Origin: Eubacteriales bacterium | GTDB lineage: Bacteria; Bacillota; Clostridia; Lachnospirales; Lachnospiraceae | DNA length: 43,924 bases | Assembly: GCA_030531385.1 (NCBI GenBank) | Contig: JAUNNP010000007.1 | Location: forward strand, 1 to 43,924 | Direction: 5' to 3' | Part shown: positions 1 to 6,827 of the stretch, one piece after another | Position numbering within the stretch: the stretch's first letter is position 1 | Layout of the letters: every line of letters starts with the position of its first letter | The notes under the pieces: model-generated | The model's database searches: none | What the model saw: only the letters and a program-made list of their open reading frames with translations | Told to the model about the DNA's origin: nothing | Translations under genes and position numbers: made by a program

Positions 1-68
1 GCTGTAAGGATGATATAATAAAATATGTCAGTGCCGGACGGCATTGCCGAAAGAGACAATAAATTGTA
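1..68 (+). repeat. 68-bp duplicated leader, copy 1
   Basis: This stretch recurs at 2687-2754 with only two adjacent mismatches (56-57 versus 2742-2743). It contains TATAAT at 14-19 and a small GC dyad (CGGCATTGCCG). Each copy stops just before the ribosome site of a membrane-protein gene, here the MFS gene at 91. No convincing -35 box lies upstream in copy 2, and upstream sequence is missing for copy 1. It may be a duplicated promoter/leader or the edge of a mobile segment. Confidence 0.7.
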
Positions 69-90
69 TGTCGGCATGGGAGTTGAAGAA

Positions 91-1287
91 ATGTTAAACA
101 GACTGACTAATGCATATAAAAAGGATTCACCATTCAGATTGTTCCTTATGAGCCTTGTGCTTAGCGGCATCGGATACGGGATATATAAGGGAATGCTGGA
201 TAATTACTTGGCTCAGGTGGCGTGCATGGGAGAACTTGACCGCGGAATAACGGAGTTCTTCCGGGAGCTGCCGGGGCTTATGCTTGTCTTTTTACTGGCA
301 GTGTTTTATACATTTTCAGCTGAACGCATGTTCAAGATAGGCGCGGTCATCATGCTTGCCGGAATGACCATGCAGTCAGTCATCCCTGCCAATAAGGTCC
401 TCATCATAATCGCGATATTTATCTATTCGCTTGGTGAACATATCCAGCTTGGCATGCGCAGTACCATGGCACTGGAATACTCGCATGAGGGCCGCGGAGG
501 GGAAGCACTGGGGTACCAGAATGCCTCATATCAGATCGGAACTCTGGCGGGATATATCATCATAGCTATAGCATTTACAGTCTGGGCAGCTGTACAGCCG
601 TTCAAGCCGTTTTTCTTTATTTCTGCGGTGCTGGTCCTGATATCGATGCTGTTTGCGTTCGGCATCCGTGCTGATTCAGAGACAGACAAGACAAAGAGCC
701 GTTTTTATTTCAGGAGAAAATTCGGCAAGTACTATATGCTTGAAGTGTTCTACGGGGCAAGGAAGCAGGTGTTCTTTACCTTCGGGCCTTATGTTCTGAT
801 ACTGTTTTACGGGGCAAATGCCACGGTCATCAGTCTTCTTTTTGCCATTTCAGCAATTGCCTGCTTTATCTGCTCGCCCATCGTAGGCAAGATCATAGAC
901 AGGGTCGGCTATAAGATAGTCATGATCTCTGATACGCTCATACTTGTAATCGTATGCTTTTTCTATGGCTTTGCGCATCACATCTTCCCGATGCATATCG
1001 CATTTATGGTGTGCTGTGTGAATTATGTCCTTGATTCCGTCATTTCGCTCGCCTCCATGGCATCAAGTGTTTATGTTCAGGATATTTCGGATGACCAGGA
1101 GGAGATGAGGGCCACGATATCCACCGGCATTTCTGTAAATCATATGATAACCATACTTATCGCCCTGTTTGGGGGATGGATATGGCAGACGCTTGGCATG
1201 GAGACATTGTTTATACTTTCAGCCATACTCGGACTATGTAACAGCGCGTATGCCGCTACGATAAAGAAAGGGTCAGGTAAAAGGTGA
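91..1287 (+). CDS. MFS transporter
   Basis: Protein of 398 aa made almost wholly of hydrophobic helices (about 12 segments) with short charged loops, as in major facilitator superfamily carriers. The loop 'GKIIDRVGYK' near residue 275 resembles the conserved MFS loop between paired helices. I chose the ATG at 91 because GGGAG sits 8 nt upstream; an in-frame ATG at 25 would add 22 polar residues derived from the duplicated leader. It is probably an inner-membrane exporter or sugar/drug carrier; the substrate cannot be assigned. The gene has no intact downstream partner: the next reading frame (1344) is a truncated fragment. Confidence 0.75.
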   Translation: MLNRLTNAYKKDSPFRLFLMSLVLSGIGYGIYKGMLDNYLAQVACMGELDRGITEFFRELPGLMLVFLLAVFYTFSAERMFKIGAVIMLAGMTMQSVIPANKVLIIIAIFIYSLGEHIQLGMRSTMALEYSHEGRGGEALGYQNASYQIGTLAGYIIIAIAFTVWAAVQPFKPFFFISAVLVLISMLFAFGIRADSETDKTKSRFYFRRKFGKYYMLEVFYGARKQVFFTFGPYVLILFYGANATVISLLFAISAIACFICSPIVGKIIDRVGYKIVMISDTLILVIVCFFYGFAHHIFPMHIAFMVCCVNYVLDSVISLASMASSVYVQDISDDQEEMRATISTGISVNHMITILIALFGGWIWQTLGMETLFILSAILGLCNSAYAATIKKGSGKR

Positions 1288-1343
1288 AGACGATTCGGGC
1301 CTTGTGCCGGAAAATATGGGATCATGAAGGTTTGGAGAATGTA

Positions 1344-1421
1344 ATGCGACTCTTTGGCAGAAAATCAAAAGTGAATATCCCGGATATGCCATACGACCCG
1401 TCAATTGAGTACTACCGGTGA
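1344..1421 (+). pseudogene. N-terminal fragment of a small protein, cut by a repeat end
   Basis: A 25-codon frame starts 'MRLFGRKSKVNIPDMPYDP' and stops inside the solo repeat end at 1411-1434, whose own bases supply the codons Tyr-Tyr-Arg-stop. The opening resembles the start of a small Lachnospiraceae protein family that I recall only by its 'GRKKKV..P..PYDP' pattern, with no secure function. I infer that the remainder was lost when the repeat inserted or when two repeats recombined. Confidence 0.45.
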
Positions 1422-1434
1422 CAGGTACAATAAA
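1411..1434 (+). repeat. Solo left end of the REPIN-like element
   Basis: The sequence CCGGTGACAGGTACAATAAA at 1415-1434 is the left end of the 90-bp element found whole at 2221 and 3443. Identity with those copies runs to about 1437 and then stops. It lies at the break between a truncated gene and the HicAB pair. Confidence 0.8.
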
Positions 1435-1478
1435 GTTGTGGGGTCAGCAAAGATAGTCATTGTTGAAGTCAAAGTTCA

Positions 1479-1856
1479 TTAAATGACATGAATCGCATCG
1501 TTCTTTGATAAAAGGTAGACACAGTACTGATTCATACTGACGCCTTCCTGTTTCGAATGTTCTGAAAGTGACTTGTGGAGACTCTTTGGAAGCCGAAGTT
1601 TAAATTGACCGGAATATTCAGAAATATCATATTGAGTTGAAGGTACGGCAATTTCAAGATTACTTTCGATGGCAGCCTCAAGCCAGGCTTTTTTTGCATC
1701 TGCGGCATTTACAATGAGCTTTTCCATAGTGTCGGCACAAGTAATACAACCCGGTAAGTCAGGATAACGGGCAACAAATCCACCTTCTTCAGTATCCGGA
1801 ATAATTTCTAAGCGGTATGGAAGATTCATGTAGTAATCAATTGTTTTCATCATCAT
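1479..1856 (-). CDS. hicB: HicB-family antitoxin
   Basis: Protein of 125 aa. Residues about 10-75 match the HicB partial RNase-H-like fold: a 'GGFVARYPDLPGCITCADT' type stretch followed by the 'A...KKAWLEAAIE' helix. The C-terminal 45 residues ('GQFKLRLPKSLHKSLSEHSKQEGVS') form an Arc/ribbon-helix-helix DNA-binding domain. It should neutralise HicA and repress the operon. The start overlaps the end of hicA by 20 bp (ATGATGATG at 1856-1848, so the exact first Met is ambiguous), which implies translational coupling. The order is toxin first, antitoxin second, as is usual for hicAB. Confidence 0.88.
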   Translation of the reverse strand: MMMKTIDYYMNLPYRLEIIPDTEEGGFVARYPDLPGCITCADTMEKLIVNAADAKKAWLEAAIESNLEIAVPSTQYDISEYSGQFKLRLPKSLHKSLSEHSKQEGVSMNQYCVYLLSKNDAIHVI

Positions 1857-2091
1857 TATCCTCGCGTTCTACGATTTCTTTAACTAATTGCACGTAAACC
1901 TTCTTAATGGGTTCGTGCTTAGGAATGGTAACAGGCTGACAGCCATTCTTACGAAATGTATAATGACTGCTTCCACTATGTGGTGAATTCATGGTATATC
2001 CATACGCTTCGAGAACTTTTCTTAGTTCATCAAAACGAAGATCCTTGGATAAGGAATTAATTTTTGCCAATAATTTATCAAATTTGCTCAT
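1837..2091 (-). CDS. hicA: HicA-family mRNA interferase toxin
   Basis: Protein of 84 aa with the double-stranded-RNA-binding-like HicA fold. It has an N-terminal helix, then the conserved 'GSSHYTFRK' strand with the presumed catalytic His43, then 'VTIPKH.PIKK.YV..LVKEI'. HicA toxins cleave mRNA and arrest growth until bound by HicB. The ATG at 2091 is preceded by AAAGGAGA at 7 nt. An upstream in-frame Met at 2196 was rejected because the added 35 codons run through the promoter. It is transcribed from the strong promoter at 2110-2138 and is probably a complete, working toxin-antitoxin pair. Confidence 0.88.
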   Translation of the reverse strand: MSKFDKLLAKINSLSKDLRFDELRKVLEAYGYTMNSPHSGSSHYTFRKNGCQPVTIPKHEPIKKVYVQLVKEIVEREDNDDENN

Positions 2092-2109
2092 GCCATCTCC
2101 TTTGTCTAC

Positions 2110-2138
2110 ATTATAAATGGTGTCATATATGGTGTCAA
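2110..2138 (-). promoter_or_regulatory. hicAB promoter with tandem operator repeat
   Basis: Reading the minus strand, TTGACA (2138-2133) and TATAAT (2115-2110) are both perfect and separated by 17 bp. Two tandem 12-mers, TGACACCATATA and TGACACCATTTA, fill the -35 box and spacer. Their position suits an operator for the ribbon-helix-helix domain of HicB. The repeat role is inferred; the promoter match is direct. Confidence 0.8.
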
Positions 2139-2220
2139 TAGCACTTGCGTGATATCCATTTGATAAATTTTGCTTTATCGAGTATGATTTTCGCATCGGA
2201 TGATATAAATACGGGGTTGA

Positions 2221-2310
2221 CCGGTGACAGGTACAATAAAATTGAATTTATTGAAATTTCAGAGATATTTTATAAAGTACATCGCTTTTTCACTGTGCCT
2301 GTCACCAAAT
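2221..2310 (+). repeat. REPIN-like element, full copy A (90 bp)
   Basis: A 90-bp element with imperfect terminal inverted repeats: GGTGACAGGTACA at 2223-2235 and TGTGCCTGTCACC at 2294-2306. The centre is AT-rich with no coding capacity. It differs from copy B (3443-3532) at one base, so the family was recently mobile or is still exchanged. The size and architecture match REPINs/MITEs moved in trans by a RAYT (Y1) transposase; no such gene is in the window. Confidence 0.85.
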
Positions 2311-2685
2311 CTCCTGGCGAGGTACTTTGAAGGGCTGGGCTGGAACACGGAGAGCCATGCAGATTATACGAAGGTATTTGAAGAACCGGAGGAATTTGAG
2401 GCCTGGGCGTTAGAAAAGATCGATGCGGGAATTCCGATCATGGTGGATTGGGTCGACTGGTCAGGTCACTGGCAGGTACTCATTGGCATTGACACAGAAG
2501 GGAAGGACAATGCTTACGATGATGTACTGATCTTTGCTGATTCCTACGATGTGACGGACCACTATCAGGACGGCTACTACACCTATCCTCTGGGCCGCTG
2601 GTTCTACATGTGGCGGGAAGGTCCGTGCGCTGCCAAGGAAACGGTCATGCAGCAGCCCTATGTAGCGGCAGCTCCGAAACGATGA
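2311..2685 (+). pseudogene. C39-like cysteine peptidase, 5'-truncated
   Basis: About 124 codons remain of a papain-like/C39-type peptidase. Visible features are 'ARYFEGLGW', 'MVDWVDWSGHWQV' with the presumed catalytic His in GHW, 'DDVLIFADSYD' with the Asp, and the 'DGYYTYPLGRWFYMW' tail. The half with the catalytic Cys is absent; the frame instead runs back into the REPIN copy, where an ATG gives about 29 artefactual codons. I infer a deletion or insertion at the repeat and loss of activity. Confidence 0.65.
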
Positions 2686-2686
2686 T

Positions 2687-2754
2687 GCTGTAAGGATGAT
2701 ATAATAAAATATGTCAGTGCCGGACGGCATTGCCGAAAGAGGTAATAAATTGTA
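2687..2754 (+). repeat. 68-bp duplicated leader, copy 2
   Basis: Second copy of the sequence at 1-68, with TATAAT at 2700-2705. It begins one base after the stop of the peptidase fragment and ends just before the GGAG ribosome site of the TRIC-type channel gene. Confidence 0.7.
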
Positions 2755-2772
2755 GGAGCATATATATCAGAT

Positions 2773-3420
2773 ATGGATCATACCGGTAATATCATTTTCA
2801 TAATGGAGATCATAGGGACGATAGCATTTGCATCATCCGGAGCATTGCTGGGAATCAGAAAAAGAATGGATGTATTCGGTGTATGCGTGCTGGGAGTCAT
2901 TACTGCGGTGGGAGGCGGTCTGACCAGGGATGTGATACTTGGGATAACACCTCCGGGGATGTTCCAGAATCCCGTATATACAGCTACTGCCATGGCTGTT
3001 TCGCTTATACTGTTCATATCAAATTACAAGGGACGGGATAAGACAGGTGAAAAGCGGCTCGTGATTTACGATAAGGTCATGACGGTTTTTGATGCGATCG
3101 GACTCGGGATATTTACAGTCGTAGGTATCAATACCGCTGTTGATGCGGGTTATAACCAGCTGTTTCTTCTGACATTCGTCGGAGTGATAACGGGTGTCGG
3201 AGGTGGATTGCTGCGTGATATCATGGCACAGGAAAAGCCATATATACTGACAAAGCATGTTTACGCCTGCGCATCAATTGCGGGGGCATTGGCATGCGCA
3301 TTCCTTATCCGAATGATGAACAGACTGCCTGCCACGGTTATCGGAGCAGCTGTCGTTATATCTATAAGGATGCTTGCAGCACACTATCACTGGAATCTTC
3401 CAAGGGTGAACCGAGAATAA
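2773..3420 (+). CDS. TRIC-type (YicG/UPF0126) membrane channel
   Basis: Protein of 215 aa with about seven membrane helices built as two similar halves. Each half carries the family motif GGGxxRD (residues 47-53 and 143-149), which marks prokaryotic trimeric intracellular cation (TRIC) channel homologues, formerly UPF0126. Members are about 200-210 aa, so it is full length. They conduct monovalent cations; the physiological role in bacteria is poorly known. The start ATG at 2773 has GGAG upstream. It stands alone between the duplicated leader and REPIN copy B. Confidence 0.85.
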   Translation: MDHTGNIIFIMEIIGTIAFASSGALLGIRKRMDVFGVCVLGVITAVGGGLTRDVILGITPPGMFQNPVYTATAMAVSLILFISNYKGRDKTGEKRLVIYDKVMTVFDAIGLGIFTVVGINTAVDAGYNQLFLLTFVGVITGVGGGLLRDIMAQEKPYILTKHVYACASIAGALACAFLIRMMNRLPATVIGAAVVISIRMLAAHYHWNLPRVNRE

Positions 3421-3442
3421 GCCGGTCGATTCTGTAGTACTA

Positions 3443-3532
3443 CCGGTGACAGGTACAATAAAGTTGAATTTATTGAAATTTCAGAGATATTTTATAAAGT
3501 ACATCGCTTTTTCACTGTGCCTGTCACCAAAT
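3443..3532 (+). repeat. REPIN-like element, full copy B (90 bp)
   Basis: Identical to the element at 2221-2310 except for one base near the left end (G for A). The inverted termini can pair to give a hairpin with an AT-rich loop. It lies between the intact channel gene and the last 23 codons of a truncated gene, the same kind of break seen at the other copies. Confidence 0.85.
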
Positions 3533-3534
3533 CT

Positions 3535-3606
3535 GATATGGGATCTACGAATATCATCGAGTGCGGCGGGATATTGGACTGGACCGAGGAGACGGAGGTG
3601 CCATGA
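3535..3606 (+). pseudogene. C-terminal remnant of a gene upstream of arsC
   Basis: Twenty-three codons ending 'IIECGGILDWTEETEVP' read directly out of the REPIN and stop at a TGA that overlaps the arsC start (ATGA). That is the typical overlap of an operon partner, so the missing gene was probably translationally coupled to arsC. Too little remains to name it. Confidence 0.45.
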
Positions 3607-4022
3607 ACATGAAGAAGGTAGCATTCATCTGCGTGCATAATTCCTGCAGAAGCCAGATGGCAGAGGCGCTTGGCAAGCACCTGGCGGCAGATACATTTGA
3701 AAGTTATTCGGCGGGAACGGAGACGAAGCCGCAGATTAATCAGGATGCGGTGCGGATCATGAAGGATCTGTACGGTATCGATATGAGAGATCAGTACTCA
3801 AAGCTGCTCTCAGACATTCCGGAGCCGGATATCGCGATCTCTATGGGCTGCGGCGTGGCCTGCCCGTTTATCGGAAGGAGCTTTGATGATAACTGGGGCC
3901 TGGCGGATCCGACCGGGCAGGAAGATGCCACATTTATTGAGACCGCCAGGATGATCGAGAAAATGATTATGGAGTTGAAGGAGCGGCTCATGAGCGAAGA
4001 AGGCTCTGATGGCGATGAATAA
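3603..4022 (+). CDS. arsC: Arsenate reductase, LMW phosphatase-like
   Basis: Protein of 139 aa of the low-molecular-weight phosphatase-like ArsC family. The P-loop CX5R is Cys10 to Arg16 ('CVHNSCR'), the relay cysteines are Cys83 and Cys87 in 'MGCGVACPF', and the general-acid Asp is in 'LADPTGQ'. It would reduce arsenate to arsenite in the cytoplasm with thioredoxin-type recycling. The ATG at 3603 has GGAGG at 4 nt and overlaps the previous stop. No arsenite pump or ArsR is nearby; both flanking genes were cut by repeats, so the operon is probably broken. Confidence 0.8.
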   Translation: MNMKKVAFICVHNSCRSQMAEALGKHLAADTFESYSAGTETKPQINQDAVRIMKDLYGIDMRDQYSKLLSDIPEPDIAISMGCGVACPFIGRSFDDNWGLADPTGQEDATFIETARMIEKMIMELKERLMSEEGSDGDE

Positions 4023-4149
4023 GCTGAAGAAACGCGCCCGGAACCTGAAGCGGGACATACCGGCAGTATTCCTGGCGTTTTTCGCTGTGCCTGTCACCAA
4101 ATCTCCGGAGGTGTGGATAAAATTACAATATTTTGTCTGCATCATATGA
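4009..4149 (+). pseudogene. DUF1232/YkvA-like N-terminal fragment
   Basis: A frame starting inside the end of arsC reads 'MNKLKKRARNLKRDIPAVFLAF' and then enters the solo right end of the repeat. The opening is typical of DUF1232 (YkvA-like) small membrane proteins, whose 'DIPAVFLAL' stretch precedes a membrane pair. Only about 24 native codons remain; the rest of the 46-codon frame is repeat and downstream DNA. It was probably the gene after arsC in the original operon. Confidence 0.5.
4083..4104 (+). repeat. Solo right end of the REPIN-like element
   Basis: The bases CTGTGCCTGTCACCAAATCT match the right terminus of the 90-bp element (2292-2311). The rest of the element is absent. It truncates the DUF1232 fragment and directly precedes the helicase/pyrophosphohydrolase pair. 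Confidence 0.8.
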
Positions 4150-4159
4150 AAGGACCATA

Positions 4160-5752
4160 ATGTTTAAAATTATTGAAGGTGACTTCAAAAATAATAAATA
4201 CAGCAATGAACAGTATCTGGACAACTGGCCAATGCTTTATATTCTCGAGAATGGAAAGCAGGCTTATGTTGGTGAGTCCACGCATGCAAAAACCAGGATG
4301 CTTCAGCATTCGACGTCTGAGGAAAAGAAAATTTTCGACAAGGTTCATTTTATATATTCTAAGATGTTCAACCAGTCTGTTACATTTGATTATGAGTCCA
4401 AGCTGATCCAATATATAGCAGCGGATGAGCTGTTTAAAGTCACCAACAGGAATGAAGGAATTGCTGACAAACAGTATTATCAGAAGCAGGAGTATGATGA
4501 GAAGTTTTCGGATCTTTGGAGAAAGCTGCAGAGAGAAAAGCTGGTCAAGCACTCGCTTGAGGAAATAGAAAACTCGGATTTATTTAAGTATTCACCGTAC
4601 AAGGAGCTGAACGATTGCCAGAGACAGGCGGTAGACAGCATTTTAAGCATATTGGAAAGAGCGGATGTCAACAAGGTCGTTGTGAATGGCATGCCGGGAA
4701 GCGGAAAGACTATTGTTGCTGTTTATCTGCTCAAATATCTGGCGGATAGTGATGAATTTGCAGGAAAGGAAATAGGATTTGTTGTTCCGCAGACTTCGCT
4801 CAGAAAGACGATGAAGTCTATATTCAAGAGTATCTATGGATTATCTACGTCACAGGTCATATCTCCGTCTGATGTTATAAAAAAGAAGTACGATATTTTG
4901 GTGGTCGATGAGGCGCACAGACTCCATCAGTATAAAAATATTTCATATATGGGGACTTTCAAGAAAAATTGCGAGAAGCTTGGATTGACGACTGAGGCCG
5001 ACGAACTGGACTGGGTTTTAAAGCAGTCTGAGAAGGCGGTTCTTTTCTATGACAGTATGCAGGTAGTTGGACCATCCGGAATTGATTTTGAGAGATTTGA
5101 CAAGAAGATTAAGGCGAAAGAATCTCTCCATAGACGGCTTACAGAGTATTTTTTGCTGGATACACAGATGCGTGTTATGGGCGGAAATGACTATATTGAA
5201 CATGTAAAGAAGCTGCTTGCAGGAAGCTGCACGGATAAATATTCCTCTGATAAGTACGACTTTAAGCTTTATACGGATTTTTCAAAGTTTAAAAAGGATA
5301 TGTATGAAAAAGAGGAGGCAGAGGGACTGTCACGCATGGTTGCAGGGTATGCCTGGCCATGGATCAGCAAGAAGGATGGAACAAAAAAGGATATCAGCAT
5401 TCAGGGAATAGAACGCAGGTGGAATCACTGTACGGAAGGCTGGGTGCATACTCCTGAGGCTATAGATGAGATTGGATGCATTCATTCTATACAGGGCTAT
5501 GATCTGAATTATGCGTTTGTTATTATTGGAAATGACATCGGGTATGATAAGAGTACAAACAAGGTTATCGTGCGTCCTGAGTGTTATTTTGATAAAAACG
5601 GAAAACGAACAGCAACTTACGATGAGTTATTAAGTTATATAACTAATATATATTATGTGCTGATGACACGCGGAATAAAGGGAACATATTTATATGTGTG
5701 CGATAAGGAGCTGCGTGAGTACATGAGTCAGTATGTGGAAGTGGAGAACTGA
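4160..5752 (+). CDS. GIY-YIG nuclease fused to DUF2075 helicase
   Basis: Protein of 530 aa. Residues about 24-100 form a GIY-YIG-type nuclease domain ('LYI' at 26-28, 'AYVG' at 35-38, Arg46). Residues about 155-525 are a DUF2075/Schlafen-type P-loop helicase: Walker A GMPGSGKT (177-184), motif II 'ILVVDEAHR', an arginine motif in 'DTQMRVMGG', and 'IHSIQGYDLNYAFVIIG' near the end. The family is presumed to act on nucleic acid with ATP; many members lie in defence islands. The ATG at 4160 has AAAGGA at 5 nt; a Met at 4133 lacks this. It is followed at 1 bp by the MazG-like gene, so the two form an operon, flanked by repeat ends. Anti-phage function is inference from architecture and context. 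Confidence 0.85.
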   Translation: MFKIIEGDFKNNKYSNEQYLDNWPMLYILENGKQAYVGESTHAKTRMLQHSTSEEKKIFDKVHFIYSKMFNQSVTFDYESKLIQYIAADELFKVTNRNEGIADKQYYQKQEYDEKFSDLWRKLQREKLVKHSLEEIENSDLFKYSPYKELNDCQRQAVDSILSILERADVNKVVVNGMPGSGKTIVAVYLLKYLADSDEFAGKEIGFVVPQTSLRKTMKSIFKSIYGLSTSQVISPSDVIKKKYDILVVDEAHRLHQYKNISYMGTFKKNCEKLGLTTEADELDWVLKQSEKAVLFYDSMQVVGPSGIDFERFDKKIKAKESLHRRLTEYFLLDTQMRVMGGNDYIEHVKKLLAGSCTDKYSSDKYDFKLYTDFSKFKKDMYEKEEAEGLSRMVAGYAWPWISKKDGTKKDISIQGIERRWNHCTEGWVHTPEAIDEIGCIHSIQGYDLNYAFVIIGNDIGYDKSTNKVIVRPECYFDKNGKRTATYDELLSYITNIYYVLMTRGIKGTYLYVCDKELREYMSQYVEVEN

Positions 5753-5753
5753 T

Positions 5754-6089
5754 ATGACACAGGAAACTATTGATCAGATTTTAAAATTCCGTGATGACAG
5801 AGACTGGAAGCAATTTCATAATCCCAAGGACCTGGCTATATCGCTCTGCCTTGAGGCCGCAGAGTTGCTGGAGGTTTTTCAGTGGAGCGGGGCAGATATA
5901 ACTGCAGAGGGCAAGCTGGAAAAGATCAGGGAAGAGCTTGCTGATGTTGTAAATTACAGTGTGCTTATGGCGGATGTGTGTGGTCTTGATCTGGATGAGA
6001 TAGTACAAGAGAAGATCAAACGCAATAATGAGAAATATCCTGTCGAAAAGGCCAAAGGTAAAAGCGATAAGTATGACAAGTTGATTTAA
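5754..6089 (+). CDS. MazG-like nucleotide pyrophosphohydrolase
   Basis: Protein of 111 aa of the all-alpha NTP pyrophosphohydrolase superfamily (MazG/RS21-C6-like). Metal-binding helices are visible as 'CLEAAELLEVFQW' (ExxE) and 'REELADVVNYS' (ExxD), followed by the family tail 'KIKRNNEKYPVEKAKGKSDKYDKL'. It should hydrolyse a (d)NTP to the monophosphate plus pyrophosphate. The ATG at 5754 follows the helicase stop by 1 nt with GGAG upstream, so both are made together. Small pyrophosphohydrolases next to DUF2075 helicases recur in Firmicutes and may deplete or sense nucleotides. The solo repeat left end follows its stop. Confidence 0.87.
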   Translation: MTQETIDQILKFRDDRDWKQFHNPKDLAISLCLEAAELLEVFQWSGADITAEGKLEKIREELADVVNYSVLMADVCGLDLDEIVQEKIKRNNEKYPVEKAKGKSDKYDKLI

Positions 6090-6093
6090 GCAA

Positions 6094-6118
6094 TACTACC
6101 GGTGACAGGTACAATAAA
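6094..6118 (+). repeat. Solo left end of the REPIN-like element
   Basis: The bases TACTACCGGTGACAGGTACAATAAA match the left end of the element. It sits between the pyrophosphohydrolase stop and the ribosome site of the response regulator, and supplies TACAAT at 6110-6115, which could act as a -10 box for the regulator (inference; no good -35). Confidence 0.8.
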
Positions 6119-6146
6119 GGAAATCCTATCGTGGGGAGGTTGTATA

Positions 6147-6827
6147 ATGCCCAGAATATTAGTTGTGGATGATGAGCCGGATATCTGCCAGATGATCCGC
6201 AGATATGCTGAGCATGATGGATATGAGACAGTAGGCGTGTCCGATGGGACGGAGGCTGTAGATATCTGTCAGAAAGAAGACTTCGATATCATTATCATGG
6301 ATATTATGATGCCGGATATGGACGGCTATGCCGCCTGCAGGAAAATCAGGGAGGACAAGGACATCCCGGTGCTGATGCTTTCGGCGCGAGGCACGGAATA
6401 TGATAAGCTGTTCGGCTTTGAAGTCGGTGTGGATGATTATGTGACAAAGCCTTTTTCACCGAAAGAACTGATGGCAAGGGTAAATGTAATCATAAAGCGC
6501 CACGCAAAAGCGGCTGATACAGAAAAACCATCTTCAGCTGTTCTAAAATTTGACGGAATCGAGATCGACACGCTGGGACATGACTTGTTCGTCGATGGTG
6601 AAAAGGTAGAGCTGACTGCAAAGGAATACGATATCCTGCTTTGTCTGGCGCAGAACAAAGGCATCGTGCTTTCAAGGGATAAGATCCTCAGCGTCGTGTG
6701 GGGATATGACTATTTCGGTGAAGACCGTACAGTGGACTGGCAGATCAAGCTGCTTCGCAATAAGATGGGAAAATACAGGGATATGATCCGTACCATCAGA
6801 GGGGTAGGATATAAATTTGATGCGTAA
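6147..6827 (+). CDS. OmpR/PhoB-family response regulator
   Basis: Protein of 226 aa. The receiver domain has the acidic pair in 'VVDDEPD', phosphoacceptor Asp52 in 'IIIMDIMMPDMDG', the Ser of 'MLSARG' and the Lys of 'VTKPFSP'. Residues about 130-226 form the winged helix ('LTAKEYDILLCLAQN', 'RTVDWQIKLLRNKMG', 'IRTIRGVGYKF'). It would bind DNA as a dimer after phosphorylation by the sensor kinase, whose start overlaps its stop by 8 bp. The ATG at 6147 has GGGGAGG at 7 nt; an upstream ATG at 6102 lies inside the repeat end. A likely target is the secreted-protein gene at 8335-8763, which has three 11-bp-phased repeats upstream. Confidence 0.92.
   Translation: MPRILVVDDEPDICQMIRRYAEHDGYETVGVSDGTEAVDICQKEDFDIIIMDIMMPDMDGYAACRKIREDKDIPVLMLSARGTEYDKLFGFEVGVDDYVTKPFSPKELMARVNVIIKRHAKAADTEKPSSAVLKFDGIEIDTLGHDLFVDGEKVELTAKEYDILLCLAQNKGIVLSRDKILSVVWGYDYFGEDRTVDWQIKLLRNKMGKYRDMIRTIRGVGYKFDA

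Noticed and set aside
25..90. N-terminal extension of the MFS protein from ATG 25
   Set aside because: These codons lie in the duplicated leader, and a proper ribosome site precedes ATG 91.
2224..2310. Frame 'MTGTIKLNLLKFQRYF' shared by three reading frames
   Set aside because: It is translation of the repeat element itself (2224, 3446 and, in part, 6102), not a protein domain.
4083..6118. Complete prophage or integrative element
   Set aside because: No integrase, terminase, capsid or attachment duplication was seen.
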